Positions 56,599 to 64,000 of a stretch of 64,000 bases of DNA are shown piece after piece. Below the pieces are notes generated by a model that was given only the letters and a program-made list of their open reading frames with translations, searched no databases and was not told where the DNA came from. The stretch comes from Chitinophaga pinensis (lineage in GTDB: Bacteria; Bacteroidota; Bacteroidia; Chitinophagales; Chitinophagaceae): NCBI GenBank assembly GCA_945865645.1, contig CAMBEI010000001.1, positions 62,001 through 126,000 of the forward strand. The letters run 5' to 3'. Made by a program: the position numbers and the translations under genes. Numbering within the stretch: the stretch's first letter is position 1; each line of letters opens with the position of its first letter.

Positions 56599-57075
56599 AT
56601 GACATCATCATTTTTTACCTACGATAAGAAAAAAGTTATACAAGCATTACGCTATCATTTTATAAGTCGAAAGGAAATAAAAATATTGATTATTTTTGTG
56701 AATGTATTTGCTATCAGCACGGCTCTTTTATTTTTTTTTAAAAAAATATCGCCAGTTGCTTTTTTAACAAGTTCACTTTTATGGTTTTTTTTAATGATCG
56801 CGTTTTGGTTTGTAATACCCTATTTGGTGTATAAAAATGCAGAAACTTTTAAAGACCGGTTTAAGGCAATTTTAGGAGATGATGTGTTTAGAATTGAAAA
56901 TGAAAAATATGGAAGAAGCTGGCACTGGAAAGACTTTAGCTCCTGGATTGAAAGTCCATATTTTTTTCACCTCTATTTTAATAGCCGCTCTTTTTTTATT
57001 ATACCTAAGGACGCCTTTGAAGGAGATCACGTGCAGGAAACAAGAAAAATATTAAAAGAAAAAATTAGAAAGTAG
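56599..57075 (+). CDS. YcxB-like membrane protein
   Basis: A 158-residue protein with two adjacent membrane segments (about 28-48 and 53-78) and a C-terminal domain of the YcxB type, with W-K-D-F-S-S-W-I-E-S-P-Y-F-F-H-L-Y-F and the ending F-F-I-I-P-K-D-A-F. The family is widespread and its function is not known. It is a single gene, convergent with the acetyltransferase gene with only 21 bases between stops. Confidence 0.8.
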   Translation: MTSSFFTYDKKKVIQALRYHFISRKEIKILIIFVNVFAISTALLFFFKKISPVAFLTSSLLWFFLMIAFWFVIPYLVYKNAETFKDRFKAILGDDVFRIENEKYGRSWHWKDFSSWIESPYFFHLYFNSRSFFIIPKDAFEGDHVQETRKILKEKIRK

Positions 57076-57096
57076 TATTTTTACGCTTAATTTTTT

Positions 57097-57525
57097 TTAT
57101 AACTTTTTCTCCATAATAAAATGCGGTATTGTTACTTCTGTAAACCGATCACCTACTAGCTTATAGCCCAATTTTTCATAAAAACGTACAGCCGTTTCAC
57201 GGGCATGCATAATTAGTTTTTTATACCCTTTGTCACGGGCAATTATTTCTGCAAAATTAAGCATACTAGCACCAATGCCTTTTCCTTGCTGATTATTTTG
57301 TACTGCCATTTGCCTTAATCGTAAACTTTTATTATCGGCCTTAGTAAGTATACAACAAGCCAATATTTTTTCATCATCAAAAGCACCAATTAATATATCA
57401 TCTTTTTCTTTATTTAATTCATCAACTGTTAAGGATAGCCCCAAGGGCTGCCTTAATATTTCATCCCGCAGCTTTACCATCTGTTGATACTCTTTTGAGC
57501 CGTGATCTACTTGTTTTAAAGCCAT
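57097..57525 (-). CDS. GNAT-family N-acetyltransferase
   Basis: A 142-residue acetyltransferase. The acetyl-CoA-binding motif is Q-Q-G-K-G-I-G-A-S-M-L (about 80-90), preceded by the L-R-L-R-Q-M-A-V beta strand, and the late A-V-R-F-Y-E-K-L-G-Y motif is standard. The substrate cannot be inferred. It is monocistronic and faces away from acpP. Confidence 0.9.
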   Translation of the reverse strand: MALKQVDHGSKEYQQMVKLRDEILRQPLGLSLTVDELNKEKDDILIGAFDDEKILACCILTKADNKSLRLRQMAVQNNQQGKGIGASMLNFAEIIARDKGYKKLIMHARETAVRFYEKLGYKLVGDRFTEVTIPHFIMEKKL

Positions 57526-57756
57526 AACTTACTATATTTTAATACAGGTTAAGGTTATTACAGGCTAATGATTTTACAATATACAATTTTTTTATTTGTA
57601 ATATAAAAAGCAAAAGTGTAAGTAATATATGTATTAAATATAATATAATTGACTACTAACATGCATAAAACAATGTTTTTTGTATGTTAATTATACTATC
57701 TTAATATAGATATTTAGTAAACTTTATCTATTTCTTTATAATTAACTCAAAATGTA

Positions 57757-57764
57757 TATTTTTG
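57757..57764 (+). promoter_or_regulatory. Predicted -7 box of the acpP-fabF-rnc operon
   Basis: TATTTTTG matches TAnnTTTG exactly and lies 28 bases before the acpP ATG. The -33 region is A/T-rich without a clear TTTG. Confidence 0.5.
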
Positions 57765-57792
57765 CACCCAATACAAACTAAAATTAAATATC

Positions 57793-58029
57793 ATGTCAGA
57801 CATTGCAACAAGAGTAAAGAAAATAATTGTTGACAAATTAGGAGTAGATGAAGCAGAGGTTACGCTAGAAGCTTCTTTTACTAATGATTTAGGTGCCGAT
57901 AGCTTGGACACCGTAGAACTTATTATGGAATTTGAAAAAGAATTTAATATTTCTATTCCTGATGAACAGGCCGAAACTATTACTACTGTCGGTCAGGCTA
58001 ATGCTTATTTAGAGGAACATGCTAAGTAA
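57793..58029 (+). CDS. acpP: Acyl carrier protein
   Basis: A 78-residue acidic carrier for fatty acid synthesis. The phosphopantetheine is attached at Ser37 in [11 protein letters not shown]. Length is typical. fabF follows 25 bases later, the usual arrangement. Confidence 0.98.
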   Translation: MSDIATRVKKIIVDKLGVDEAEVTLEASFTNDLGADSLDTVELIMEFEKEFNISIPDEQAETITTVGQANAYLEEHAK

Positions 58030-58054
58030 TTAATTTAATTATCACAGGCATTTT

Positions 58055-59308
58055 ATGGTATTAAAACGAGTTGTAGTTACCGGATTGGGTGCATTAACTC
58101 CATTGGGCAAAACTGTTGAAACATATTGGCAGGGCTTGACCGAAGGGGTTAGTGGTTGCGATTTTATTAAACAATTTGATTGCAGTAAGTTTAAAACTAG
58201 ATTTGCCTGTGAGGTTAAAGATTTTGAAGCTACCGATTATCTAGATCGAAAAGAAGCCCGCAAAATTGACAGATTTACCCAATTTGCATTAATAGCAAGC
58301 GACGAAGCGGTTAATGACGCCGGTATCAGTAAAGACAATGTTGATGTTGATCGGGTCGGTGTCATTTTTGGGAGCGGCATTGGTGGCATTACCACCTTTT
58401 ATGAAGAAGTTAGCAATTTTGCTTTAGGCGATGGAACTCCCCGTTATAACCCTTTCTTTATTCCAAAAATGATTCTAGATATTGCCGCAGGACAAATATC
58501 TATGCGACATGGTTTTCGCGGTCCAAATTATGCAGTAGTTAGTGCTTGCGCTAGCAGCACAAATGCAATCATCGACGCTTTTGATAACATTAGATTAGGA
58601 AAAGCCGATATTATTATTGCTGGAGGTAGCGAAGCTGTTATTAGCTCGCCAGGTGTAGGCGGTTTTAATGCCATGAAAGCTCTCAGCGAAAGGAATGATG
58701 ACCCTGCTACAGCTAGCAGACCATTTGATAAAGACCGCAATGGTTTTGTAATGGGCGAAGGCGCAGGCGTGTTAATTATGGAAAGTCTCGAACATGCACT
58801 TGCTCGCGGCGCAAAAATATATTGTGAAATTGCTGGTGGTGGCGCTACTGCAGATGCTCATCATATAACCGCCCCACATCCTGATGGATTAGGTGCAAAA
58901 AATGTGATGAATATTACACTTAAAGACGCAGGCATGAAACCAGAAGATATTGATTATATCAATGTTCACGGGACATCGACTACACTTGGTGATATCGCCG
59001 AAACAAAAGCAATACTTAATGTTTTTGGTGATCATGCATATAAATTAAGTATTAGTTCTACTAAGAGTATGACCGGCCACTGCCTTGGTGCAGCAGGCGC
59101 TTTAGAAGCCCTTGCCTGCATTATGGCTGTGGTAAAAGATATTATACCCCCAACGATCAATCATTTTACTGATGATCCAGAATTAGATCCAAAATTAAAT
59201 TTCACTTTTAACAAAGCACAGCATCGTATCGTTAATGCAGCACTCAGCAATACTTTTGGTTTTGGCGGCCATAATGCTTGTGTAATTGTAAAGAAATATG
59301 TGGCTTAA
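58055..59308 (+). CDS. fabF: 3-oxoacyl-[acyl-carrier-protein] synthase II
   Basis: A 417-residue condensing enzyme elongating acyl-ACP with malonyl-ACP. The catalytic triad is Cys165 (V-S-A-C-A-S-S-T-N), His305 (N-V-H-G-T-S-T) and His342 (T-G-H-C-L-G-A-A-G). It has normal length, lies in the acpP-fabF-rnc order common in bacteria and acts on the ACP encoded just upstream. Confidence 0.98.
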   Translation: MVLKRVVVTGLGALTPLGKTVETYWQGLTEGVSGCDFIKQFDCSKFKTRFACEVKDFEATDYLDRKEARKIDRFTQFALIASDEAVNDAGISKDNVDVDRVGVIFGSGIGGITTFYEEVSNFALGDGTPRYNPFFIPKMILDIAAGQISMRHGFRGPNYAVVSACASSTNAIIDAFDNIRLGKADIIIAGGSEAVISSPGVGGFNAMKALSERNDDPATASRPFDKDRNGFVMGEGAGVLIMESLEHALARGAKIYCEIAGGGATADAHHITAPHPDGLGAKNVMNITLKDAGMKPEDIDYINVHGTSTTLGDIAETKAILNVFGDHAYKLSISSTKSMTGHCLGAAGALEALACIMAVVKDIIPPTINHFTDDPELDPKLNFTFNKAQHRIVNAALSNTFGFGGHNACVIVKKYVA

Positions 59309-59416
59309 ATTTTCTATTCCTTATTTTTCTACAAACCTTTTCAAAAATATACATAAAAAACACTTAATTTAAATTGATCTAAATAAGATTAATTTTAACA
59401 AAATCATTCGCTCATT

Positions 59417-60121
59417 TTGCAGTTCATTAAAAACTTTTTTAAAAATAAAAATAAGGAGTTTAAAAAACAACTCACTAATGTATTAGGTTTTACACCCAGA
59501 GAAATTACACTATATAAAATTGCCCTAAGCCACCGAAGTGTAAGAGAAGGCGCAGATGAAAATAATGAACGCCTTGAGTTTTTAGGGGATGCTGTTCTAA
59601 GCTCTATTGTCGCACACTATTTATTTAAAAAATATCCATACAAAGACGAAGGCTTTTTAACAGAGATGAGAAGTAAAATGGTTAATCGTCAAAAATTAAA
59701 TGAGATCGCTTTAAAAATGGGGCTCAAAAAAATTACTTTGTATAATAAATTTGATAATGCCCTTAAAATTTCTCAAATATTTGGCAACACCTTAGAGGCA
59801 TTGATAGGCGCAGTTTATTTAGATAAAGGCTATACTGATACACATAAATGGGTAGAGCAATTTATCATTATGACACATATGTTTATTGATGATTTGGAAG
59901 ATATAGAAATTAATATAAAAAATAAATTATACGGATGGGCTAATAAAAATGGCAAGGTGCTTGAATTTGAAACATTAAATGAAAAATTTGAAAACGGCCG
60001 CAGATTATTTACCATCGGAGCAACCATAGACGGAGAACTAATTGCCGAAGCAAAAGGATACAATAAAAAAGATGCTAGCCAAATTGCAGCTCAACTAGCA
60101 GTAGATAAATTAGAACTTTAA
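59417..60121 (+). CDS. rnc: Ribonuclease III
   Basis: A 234-residue double-strand-specific endoribonuclease for rRNA and mRNA processing. The signature E-R-L-E-F-L-G-D-A-V (51-60) carries the metal-binding Glu and Asp, and a double-stranded-RNA-binding domain occupies about 165-233. The start is a TTG at 59417 (M-Q-F-I-K-N-F); no ATG lies near it, so TTG is likely. The spacer to fabF is 108 bases. Confidence 0.96.
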   Translation: MQFIKNFFKNKNKEFKKQLTNVLGFTPREITLYKIALSHRSVREGADENNERLEFLGDAVLSSIVAHYLFKKYPYKDEGFLTEMRSKMVNRQKLNEIALKMGLKKITLYNKFDNALKISQIFGNTLEALIGAVYLDKGYTDTHKWVEQFIIMTHMFIDDLEDIEINIKNKLYGWANKNGKVLEFETLNEKFENGRRLFTIGATIDGELIAEAKGYNKKDASQIAAQLAVDKLEL

Positions 60122-60204
60122 ATGTTAAAAATTTGGCATTATAGATTTATGTTCGGGTATCTAAAAATAAGTGCAACCAAAATCATTAACCACAAACAAA
60201 ATAT

Positions 60205-61242
60205 ATGACTTTTGGAATTCTTGGAAGTGGAAGCTGGGGGACAGCCATAGCTAAAATATTAACCGATAACGGCAACACAATTTATTGGTGGAATAGGAGC
60301 GAAGCTCATATTAAATATATTCAGGAACAGCATCACAACCCCCAATATCTATCCACTGCCTTCTTAGATACAAAAAAATTAAAACTAACTACCAACCTTG
60401 CAGAAGTAATCAAAAACAGCGATTGCGTGGTAATGGTAATTCCATCTGCATATACAGATCTAGTATTCCACCAGCTAGATAGAAATATTTTTGTTGGTAA
60501 AAAAATTATCTCAGCAATAAAAGGAATTTTACCTGAGCAAAATTTGTTACTTAATCAATACCTTAAGAAAGAATTTAACGTGGAACTGAGTAATTATTTT
60601 ACTGTTCTTGGCCCTTGTCATGCAGAAGAAGTGGCTGCTGAAAAATTATCCTATCTAACCTTCTCTGGTATTGATGAAAAAACTACACATGATATTTCAA
60701 TATGTTTTAAAACAAATTATTTAAACATTATCCAAAATAACGATATCTATGGGGTACAGTTCGCAGCAGTGCTAAAAAATATTTATGCCATTGGTTCAGG
60801 TATTGCTCACGGACTTAATTATGGCGACAATTTTTTAAGTGTATTTATTGCCAATTGCGCCGATGAAATGGCAGGTTTTTTAAAAAAAGCAGGGATAAAA
60901 AATATAGAAGTGGGACACACAGATATTCGCAACCCTGCTGAAGAACATCGGTCAAATAATTATGCTGCTTCAGTTTATCTTGGCGATTTATTGGTTACCT
61001 GCTATTCTCTCCATAGTCGTAATCGTGCATTTGGTAATATGATTGGTAAGGGATACTCGGTAAACGAAGTTGAATTAAAAATGAGCATGGTGGCCGAAGG
61101 CTATAATGCTACAAAGTGTATCCATCAGATAAACGAAAAAATATTAGCAGATATGCCTATTGCTGATATGATATACCAAATATTATGGAACAATAAATCA
61201 GTAGCTGAAGAATTTAGTCGTATTGAACAAAGATTGGTTTAA
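60205..61242 (+). CDS. gpsA: Glycerol-3-phosphate dehydrogenase [NAD(P)+]
   Basis: A 345-residue enzyme reducing dihydroxyacetone phosphate to glycerol-3-phosphate for phospholipids. The N-terminal Rossmann motif is G-I-L-G-S-G-S-W-G-T-A (3-13). The catalytic Lys is in A-A-V-L-K-N-I-Y-A-I-G-S-G-I, and N-x-x-A-E/R-type substrate residues follow. It is convergent with hemW with only 6 bases between stops. It shares the lipid theme of the acpP-fabF cluster just upstream. Confidence 0.96.
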   Translation: MTFGILGSGSWGTAIAKILTDNGNTIYWWNRSEAHIKYIQEQHHNPQYLSTAFLDTKKLKLTTNLAEVIKNSDCVVMVIPSAYTDLVFHQLDRNIFVGKKIISAIKGILPEQNLLLNQYLKKEFNVELSNYFTVLGPCHAEEVAAEKLSYLTFSGIDEKTTHDISICFKTNYLNIIQNNDIYGVQFAAVLKNIYAIGSGIAHGLNYGDNFLSVFIANCADEMAGFLKKAGIKNIEVGHTDIRNPAEEHRSNNYAASVYLGDLLVTCYSLHSRNRAFGNMIGKGYSVNEVELKMSMVAEGYNATKCIHQINEKILADMPIADMIYQILWNNKSVAEEFSRIEQRLV

Positions 61243-61248
61243 AAATAG

Positions 61249-62388
61249 TTATACCTCCTCAAAAAATAAATCAGACGAAATTCGATCAGCAAATAATTTT
61301 CCTTCTCTTGTTAAAATAATTTTCTGATTTATTTTTTTTAATTTTCTCGCATCCGCATACTTCATACTTGCATTCAATATTTTAATACATTTATCTTCCC
61401 CAAATCTTTTATTTACATAATCCAAATCTAAGCCTTCCATAGTTCTTAACGATGTCATTATATATTCATTCAGCTGCTGCGTTTCTGTAAGTATTTCTTC
61501 TTCAAAGGGAATAATATTTTGTTGCAAAGATTGAATGTATAAACTGTTGTTGGCAATATTCCATCTTCTGCTATTACCATCATAAGCATGAGCGGCCGGG
61601 CCAAAAGCATAATAACTTTCTCCCAACCAATAACTGCTGTTGTGTTTGCTTCTTAAACCGGGTTTTGCAAAATTGCTGATTTCGTAATGTTCATAGCCGG
61701 CATCTTCCATCCAATTCATCAATAATAAAAATTGATGTGCCTGTTTTTCAGCATCAACCGGTTCTTTTTTGTGTAAGGCAATCATTTTATCCAGTGCAGT
61801 TTTGGGTTCTACAGTTAAAGCATAACAGGAGATATGGGGGATATTTTTTTCTATAACGGTTTCTACATTTCTTTTCCAGTCAGTATCACTTAAAATTGGT
61901 GAGCCATAAATTAAATCAACAGAAAAATTTGTAAAGGCTGCTGCTTTAATCAAATCAATACAGGCGATTGATTCAGCAGCCGTATGCGCTCTGTTCATCC
62001 AAATCAATTCTTCATCTAAAAAACTTTGTATGCCAACACTCAGCCTGTTAATACCGCTATCTTTCCATTCCTTCAATTTCAATTCTGTAATATCATCCGG
62101 ATTTGCTTCCAGCGTAATTTCAATATCATCTGCAAAAACAAAGCGTTTGTGTAATGCTTCAAAAATTAATTTTAATTCATCAAGAGCTAAAATACTTGGT
62201 GTACCACCGCCAAAATAAACCGTTGAAATAACTTCTCTTTCATTTTTTTGAGAAATTATTACTAGTCCTATTTCCTTCACAATAGCCTCCACCATTTTTT
62301 CTTTTTGCCCCATGGAAGTCGAAAAATGAAAATTGCAATAATAACAGGCCTGTTTACAAAATGGAATATGAATATAAACGCCTGACAA
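61249..62388 (-). CDS. hemW: Radical SAM heme chaperone HemW
   Basis: A 379-residue radical-SAM protein. The 4Fe-4S motif is C11-x3-C15-x2-C18 (F-C-K-Q-A-C-Y-Y-C-N-F). The N-terminal Y-I-H-I-P-F and V-Y-F-G-G-G-T-P-S are typical of the HemN/HemW group. The single-residue spacing after the third Cys (no extra C-x-C Cys) fits HemW, a heme-insertion chaperone, rather than the HemN oxidase. It is divergent from the Omp85 gene. Confidence 0.92.
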   Translation of the reverse strand: MSGVYIHIPFCKQACYYCNFHFSTSMGQKEKMVEAIVKEIGLVIISQKNEREVISTVYFGGGTPSILALDELKLIFEALHKRFVFADDIEITLEANPDDITELKLKEWKDSGINRLSVGIQSFLDEELIWMNRAHTAAESIACIDLIKAAAFTNFSVDLIYGSPILSDTDWKRNVETVIEKNIPHISCYALTVEPKTALDKMIALHKKEPVDAEKQAHQFLLLMNWMEDAGYEHYEISNFAKPGLRSKHNSSYWLGESYYAFGPAAHAYDGNSRRWNIANNSLYIQSLQQNIIPFEEEILTETQQLNEYIMTSLRTMEGLDLDYVNKRFGEDKCIKILNASMKYADARKLKKINQKIILTREGKLFADRISSDLFFEEV

Positions 62389-62404
62389 ATAATTTTAGTT
62401 TTAG

Positions 62405-62423
62405 TCCTGATAAAATATCAGGA
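62405..62423. repeat. Inverted repeat in the hemW/Omp85 divergent spacer
   Basis: TCCTGATA-AAA-TATCAGGA, an 8-bp perfect dyad followed by ATTTTTTT. It lies 16 bases from the hemW start and 23 bases before the Omp85 ATG. It could be an operator or an attenuator-like hairpin. Confidence 0.45.
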
Positions 62424-62446
62424 TATTTTTTTAAATTTGGTTAGTA

Positions 62447-64000
62447 ATGACTCTTTTTAAATTTATACACTATAAAATTCTGGTACCTTTATTACTGTAT
62501 AACAGTATTTTTTTTTACATTCCCAATTGTACTGCACAAGGCATAAAAAATAAACCCTATTTATTGCAAATTAAACTGGTTGACAAAGATAGTTCCTTTA
62601 AACTGCAGACCTTAAAGTTACAGCTTGAGTTTGCAAATGAATCTTTCTGCAGCAATTACATTAATGGGATAACTACTTTGTTAAGTTTAAAAGGGTTTCC
62701 CACAGCTTCTGTTGACAGCATCCTAAAAAATGAAAATTCAACAACCATACATTTGTTTTTAGGTAATTCATACGAGTGGATAACACTAAAACCAAATGCT
62801 ATTGAACAAGCTGCTTTAAATGAAATTGATTTTAAAGAACAAGATTATCAGAATAAGCTGCTTAATATTAAAGAATTACTACTGTCTCAGACTAAACTTT
62901 TAAATTATTATGAAAAAAATGGGTATCCATTTGCCGAAATATTTTTAGACAGTATAAAGCTTGATCACGAAAAAATATATGCGCTAATAAGCGCAAGAAA
63001 AGGGCTATTGTACCACATAGATAGTATCCGAATTTTGGGTAAAGCAAAAATATCCAAAAATTTTTTAACACATTATCTAGCAATAACTAACGGTAGTTTA
63101 TACAATCAAGAAAAACTTAAACAGGTAAGTAAACGAATTCTCGAATTGCCATATTTACAGGAACTGCAGCCAAATGATATCACCATGTTAGGTACCGGCG
63201 CCATCCTTAATCTTTACCTTGCACCTAAACGAAGTAGTAAGGCCAATTTTTTAATAGGGTTTTTACCAAGCGCTAATCAGTTGGGTAAATTACAACTTAC
63301 AGCTGATGTAAACCTCGATTTAAAAAATGCATTAACCAATGGCGAAACCATTTTATTAAAATGGCAACAGTTACAACCAAAATCTCCTCGATTAAATTTA
63401 GGCTTCCAGCAACCTTACATTTTTAATTCCAACTTTGGATTCGATTTTGACTTTGATCTTTTTAAAAAAGATTCTACTTTTTTGCAGATTAATGCCACGC
63501 TAGGATTGCAATATCTATTATCAATAAATCAATCGGCTAAAGTATTTATACAATGGCAAAAGAGTTTTTTATTCGGTACCGGGTTAGATACAAACCTTGT
63601 AAAAATAACAAAAAAATTACCACCAAATATTGATCTAAATGGAGTTAATATTGGATTAGATTACGATTGGAATAATACCGATTATCGACTTACCCCCAGT
63701 ACCGGTAACGAAATAAAAATAATAGCAGGCGCGGGCATTAAAAACATAAAAAAAAATATCGAAATACTAAATCTAAAAGACCCTGTATTCAATTATGCTG
63801 GATTATACGATTCTGTAAAAGCACGTACTTATCAATTTAGAATAAAATTGGGGGCTACACATTTTTTTGCTGTTGGTAAACAAAACACACTAAAAACAAC
63901 TATTAACGGAGGCTTATTCATTAGCCCAAGCACTTTTAGAAACGAACTTTTTCAGATTGGAGGGTATAAAATTTTAAGAGGGTTTAGTGAAGAAAGTATC
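62447..64000 (+). CDS. BamA/TamA (Omp85) family outer-membrane protein, cut by window end
   Basis: An open frame of 518 codons runs from ATG 62447 off the right end of the window. It begins with a hydrophobic signal (about 7-30, Y-K-I-L-V-P-L-L-L-Y ahead of C-T-A-Q-G). POTRA-like repeats follow in about residues 35-250 (for example I-D-S-I-R-I-L-G-K-A-K-I and I-L-E-L-P-Y-L). The rest alternates like a beta barrel, and the last residues G-G-Y-K-I-L-R-G-F-S-E-E hold the conserved R-G-F lid-loop motif of Omp85 proteins. It likely assembles or secretes outer-membrane proteins. The end is missing, so BamA and TamA types cannot be separated. Confidence 0.82.
   Translation, partial: MTLFKFIHYKILVPLLLYNSIFFYIPNCTAQGIKNKPYLLQIKLVDKDSSFKLQTLKLQLEFANESFCSNYINGITTLLSLKGFPTASVDSILKNENSTTIHLFLGNSYEWITLKPNAIEQAALNEIDFKEQDYQNKLLNIKELLLSQTKLLNYYEKNGYPFAEIFLDSIKLDHEKIYALISARKGLLYHIDSIRILGKAKISKNFLTHYLAITNGSLYNQEKLKQVSKRILELPYLQELQPNDITMLGTGAILNLYLAPKRSSKANFLIGFLPSANQLGKLQLTADVNLDLKNALTNGETILLKWQQLQPKSPRLNLGFQQPYIFNSNFGFDFDFDLFKKDSTFLQINATLGLQYLLSINQSAKVFIQWQKSFLFGTGLDTNLVKITKKLPPNIDLNGVNIGLDYDWNNTDYRLTPSTGNEIKIIAGAGIKNIKKNIEILNLKDPVFNYAGLYDSVKARTYQFRIKLGATHFFAVGKQNTLKTTINGGLFISPSTFRNELFQIGGYKILRGFSEESI

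Overview
The window is A+T-rich and almost entirely chromosomal housekeeping DNA from a member of the Bacteroidota, most likely a Chitinophagaceae-like lineage (inference from gene content and protein character; no marker search was possible). Signs of the phylum are promoter boxes of the TAnnTTTG type, two TonB-dependent receptors with a HmuY-type lipoprotein, a Lys/Ala-rich DksA-like protein next to ileS, a GyrB lacking the large proteobacterial insertion, a eukaryote-like dimeric GlyRS and an adenosylcobalamin-dependent ribonucleotide reductase. No phage, IS element, CRISPR array, rRNA or tRNA was seen.

Layout. 1-2.1 kb (minus): a conserved hypothetical, a secreted cyclophilin, gcvH and a VanZ-like protein, divergent from serS (2.2-3.5 kb). 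3.7-8.7 kb: three tandem POT/PTR peptide transporters. 8.9-16.5 kb (plus): purD, then the complete rod-shape cluster mreB-mreC-mreD-PBP2-rodA. 16.6-24.7 kb: a LolC/E-FtsX type permease and rbfA (minus), an MsbA-like ABC exporter (plus), then ileS with a DksA-like gene (minus). 25.0-31.2 kb (minus): an iron/heme acquisition block of HmuY lipoprotein, its TonB receptor, a FecA-like TonB receptor and an AraC-type regulator with a five-cysteine motif. 31.5-37.7 kb: gyrB, a 66-residue protein and mfd. 37.9-49.5 kb (plus): a small FAD reductase followed by nuoABCDHIJKLMN and a hypothetical gene. The NADH-input genes nuoEFG are absent from this cluster. 49.9-52.6 kb (minus): glyS, a MazG-like hydrolase, dtd and a newly noted 51-residue membrane protein. 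53.1-56.4 kb: nrdJ. 56.6-64 kb: a YcxB-like protein, a GNAT acetyltransferase, acpP-fabF-rnc, gpsA, hemW and an Omp85/BamA-type protein cut by the window end.

The genes mostly serve envelope growth (Mre/PBP2/RodA, MsbA-like, Lol-like, Omp85), translation (SerRS, IleRS, GlyRS, RbfA, Dtd), respiration (complex I), DNA topology, repair and precursors (GyrB, Mfd, NrdJ), lipid synthesis (AcpP, FabF, GpsA) and nutrient uptake (POT, TonB receptors).

The most unusual signal is a set of short G/C-rich, hairpin-forming REP-like segments. They lie in spacers of the nuo operon (D/H junction, directly before nuoK and nuoL) and appear to be fixed in frame inside coding sequence in nuoL (strong case), ileS (good case) and possibly mfd (weak case), which recalls the protein-coding palindromic elements of Rickettsia. 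Other points are the 11-subunit complex I, a HmuY homologue without histidine, and promoters lying very close to start codons. I did not find a convincing new multi-gene system.
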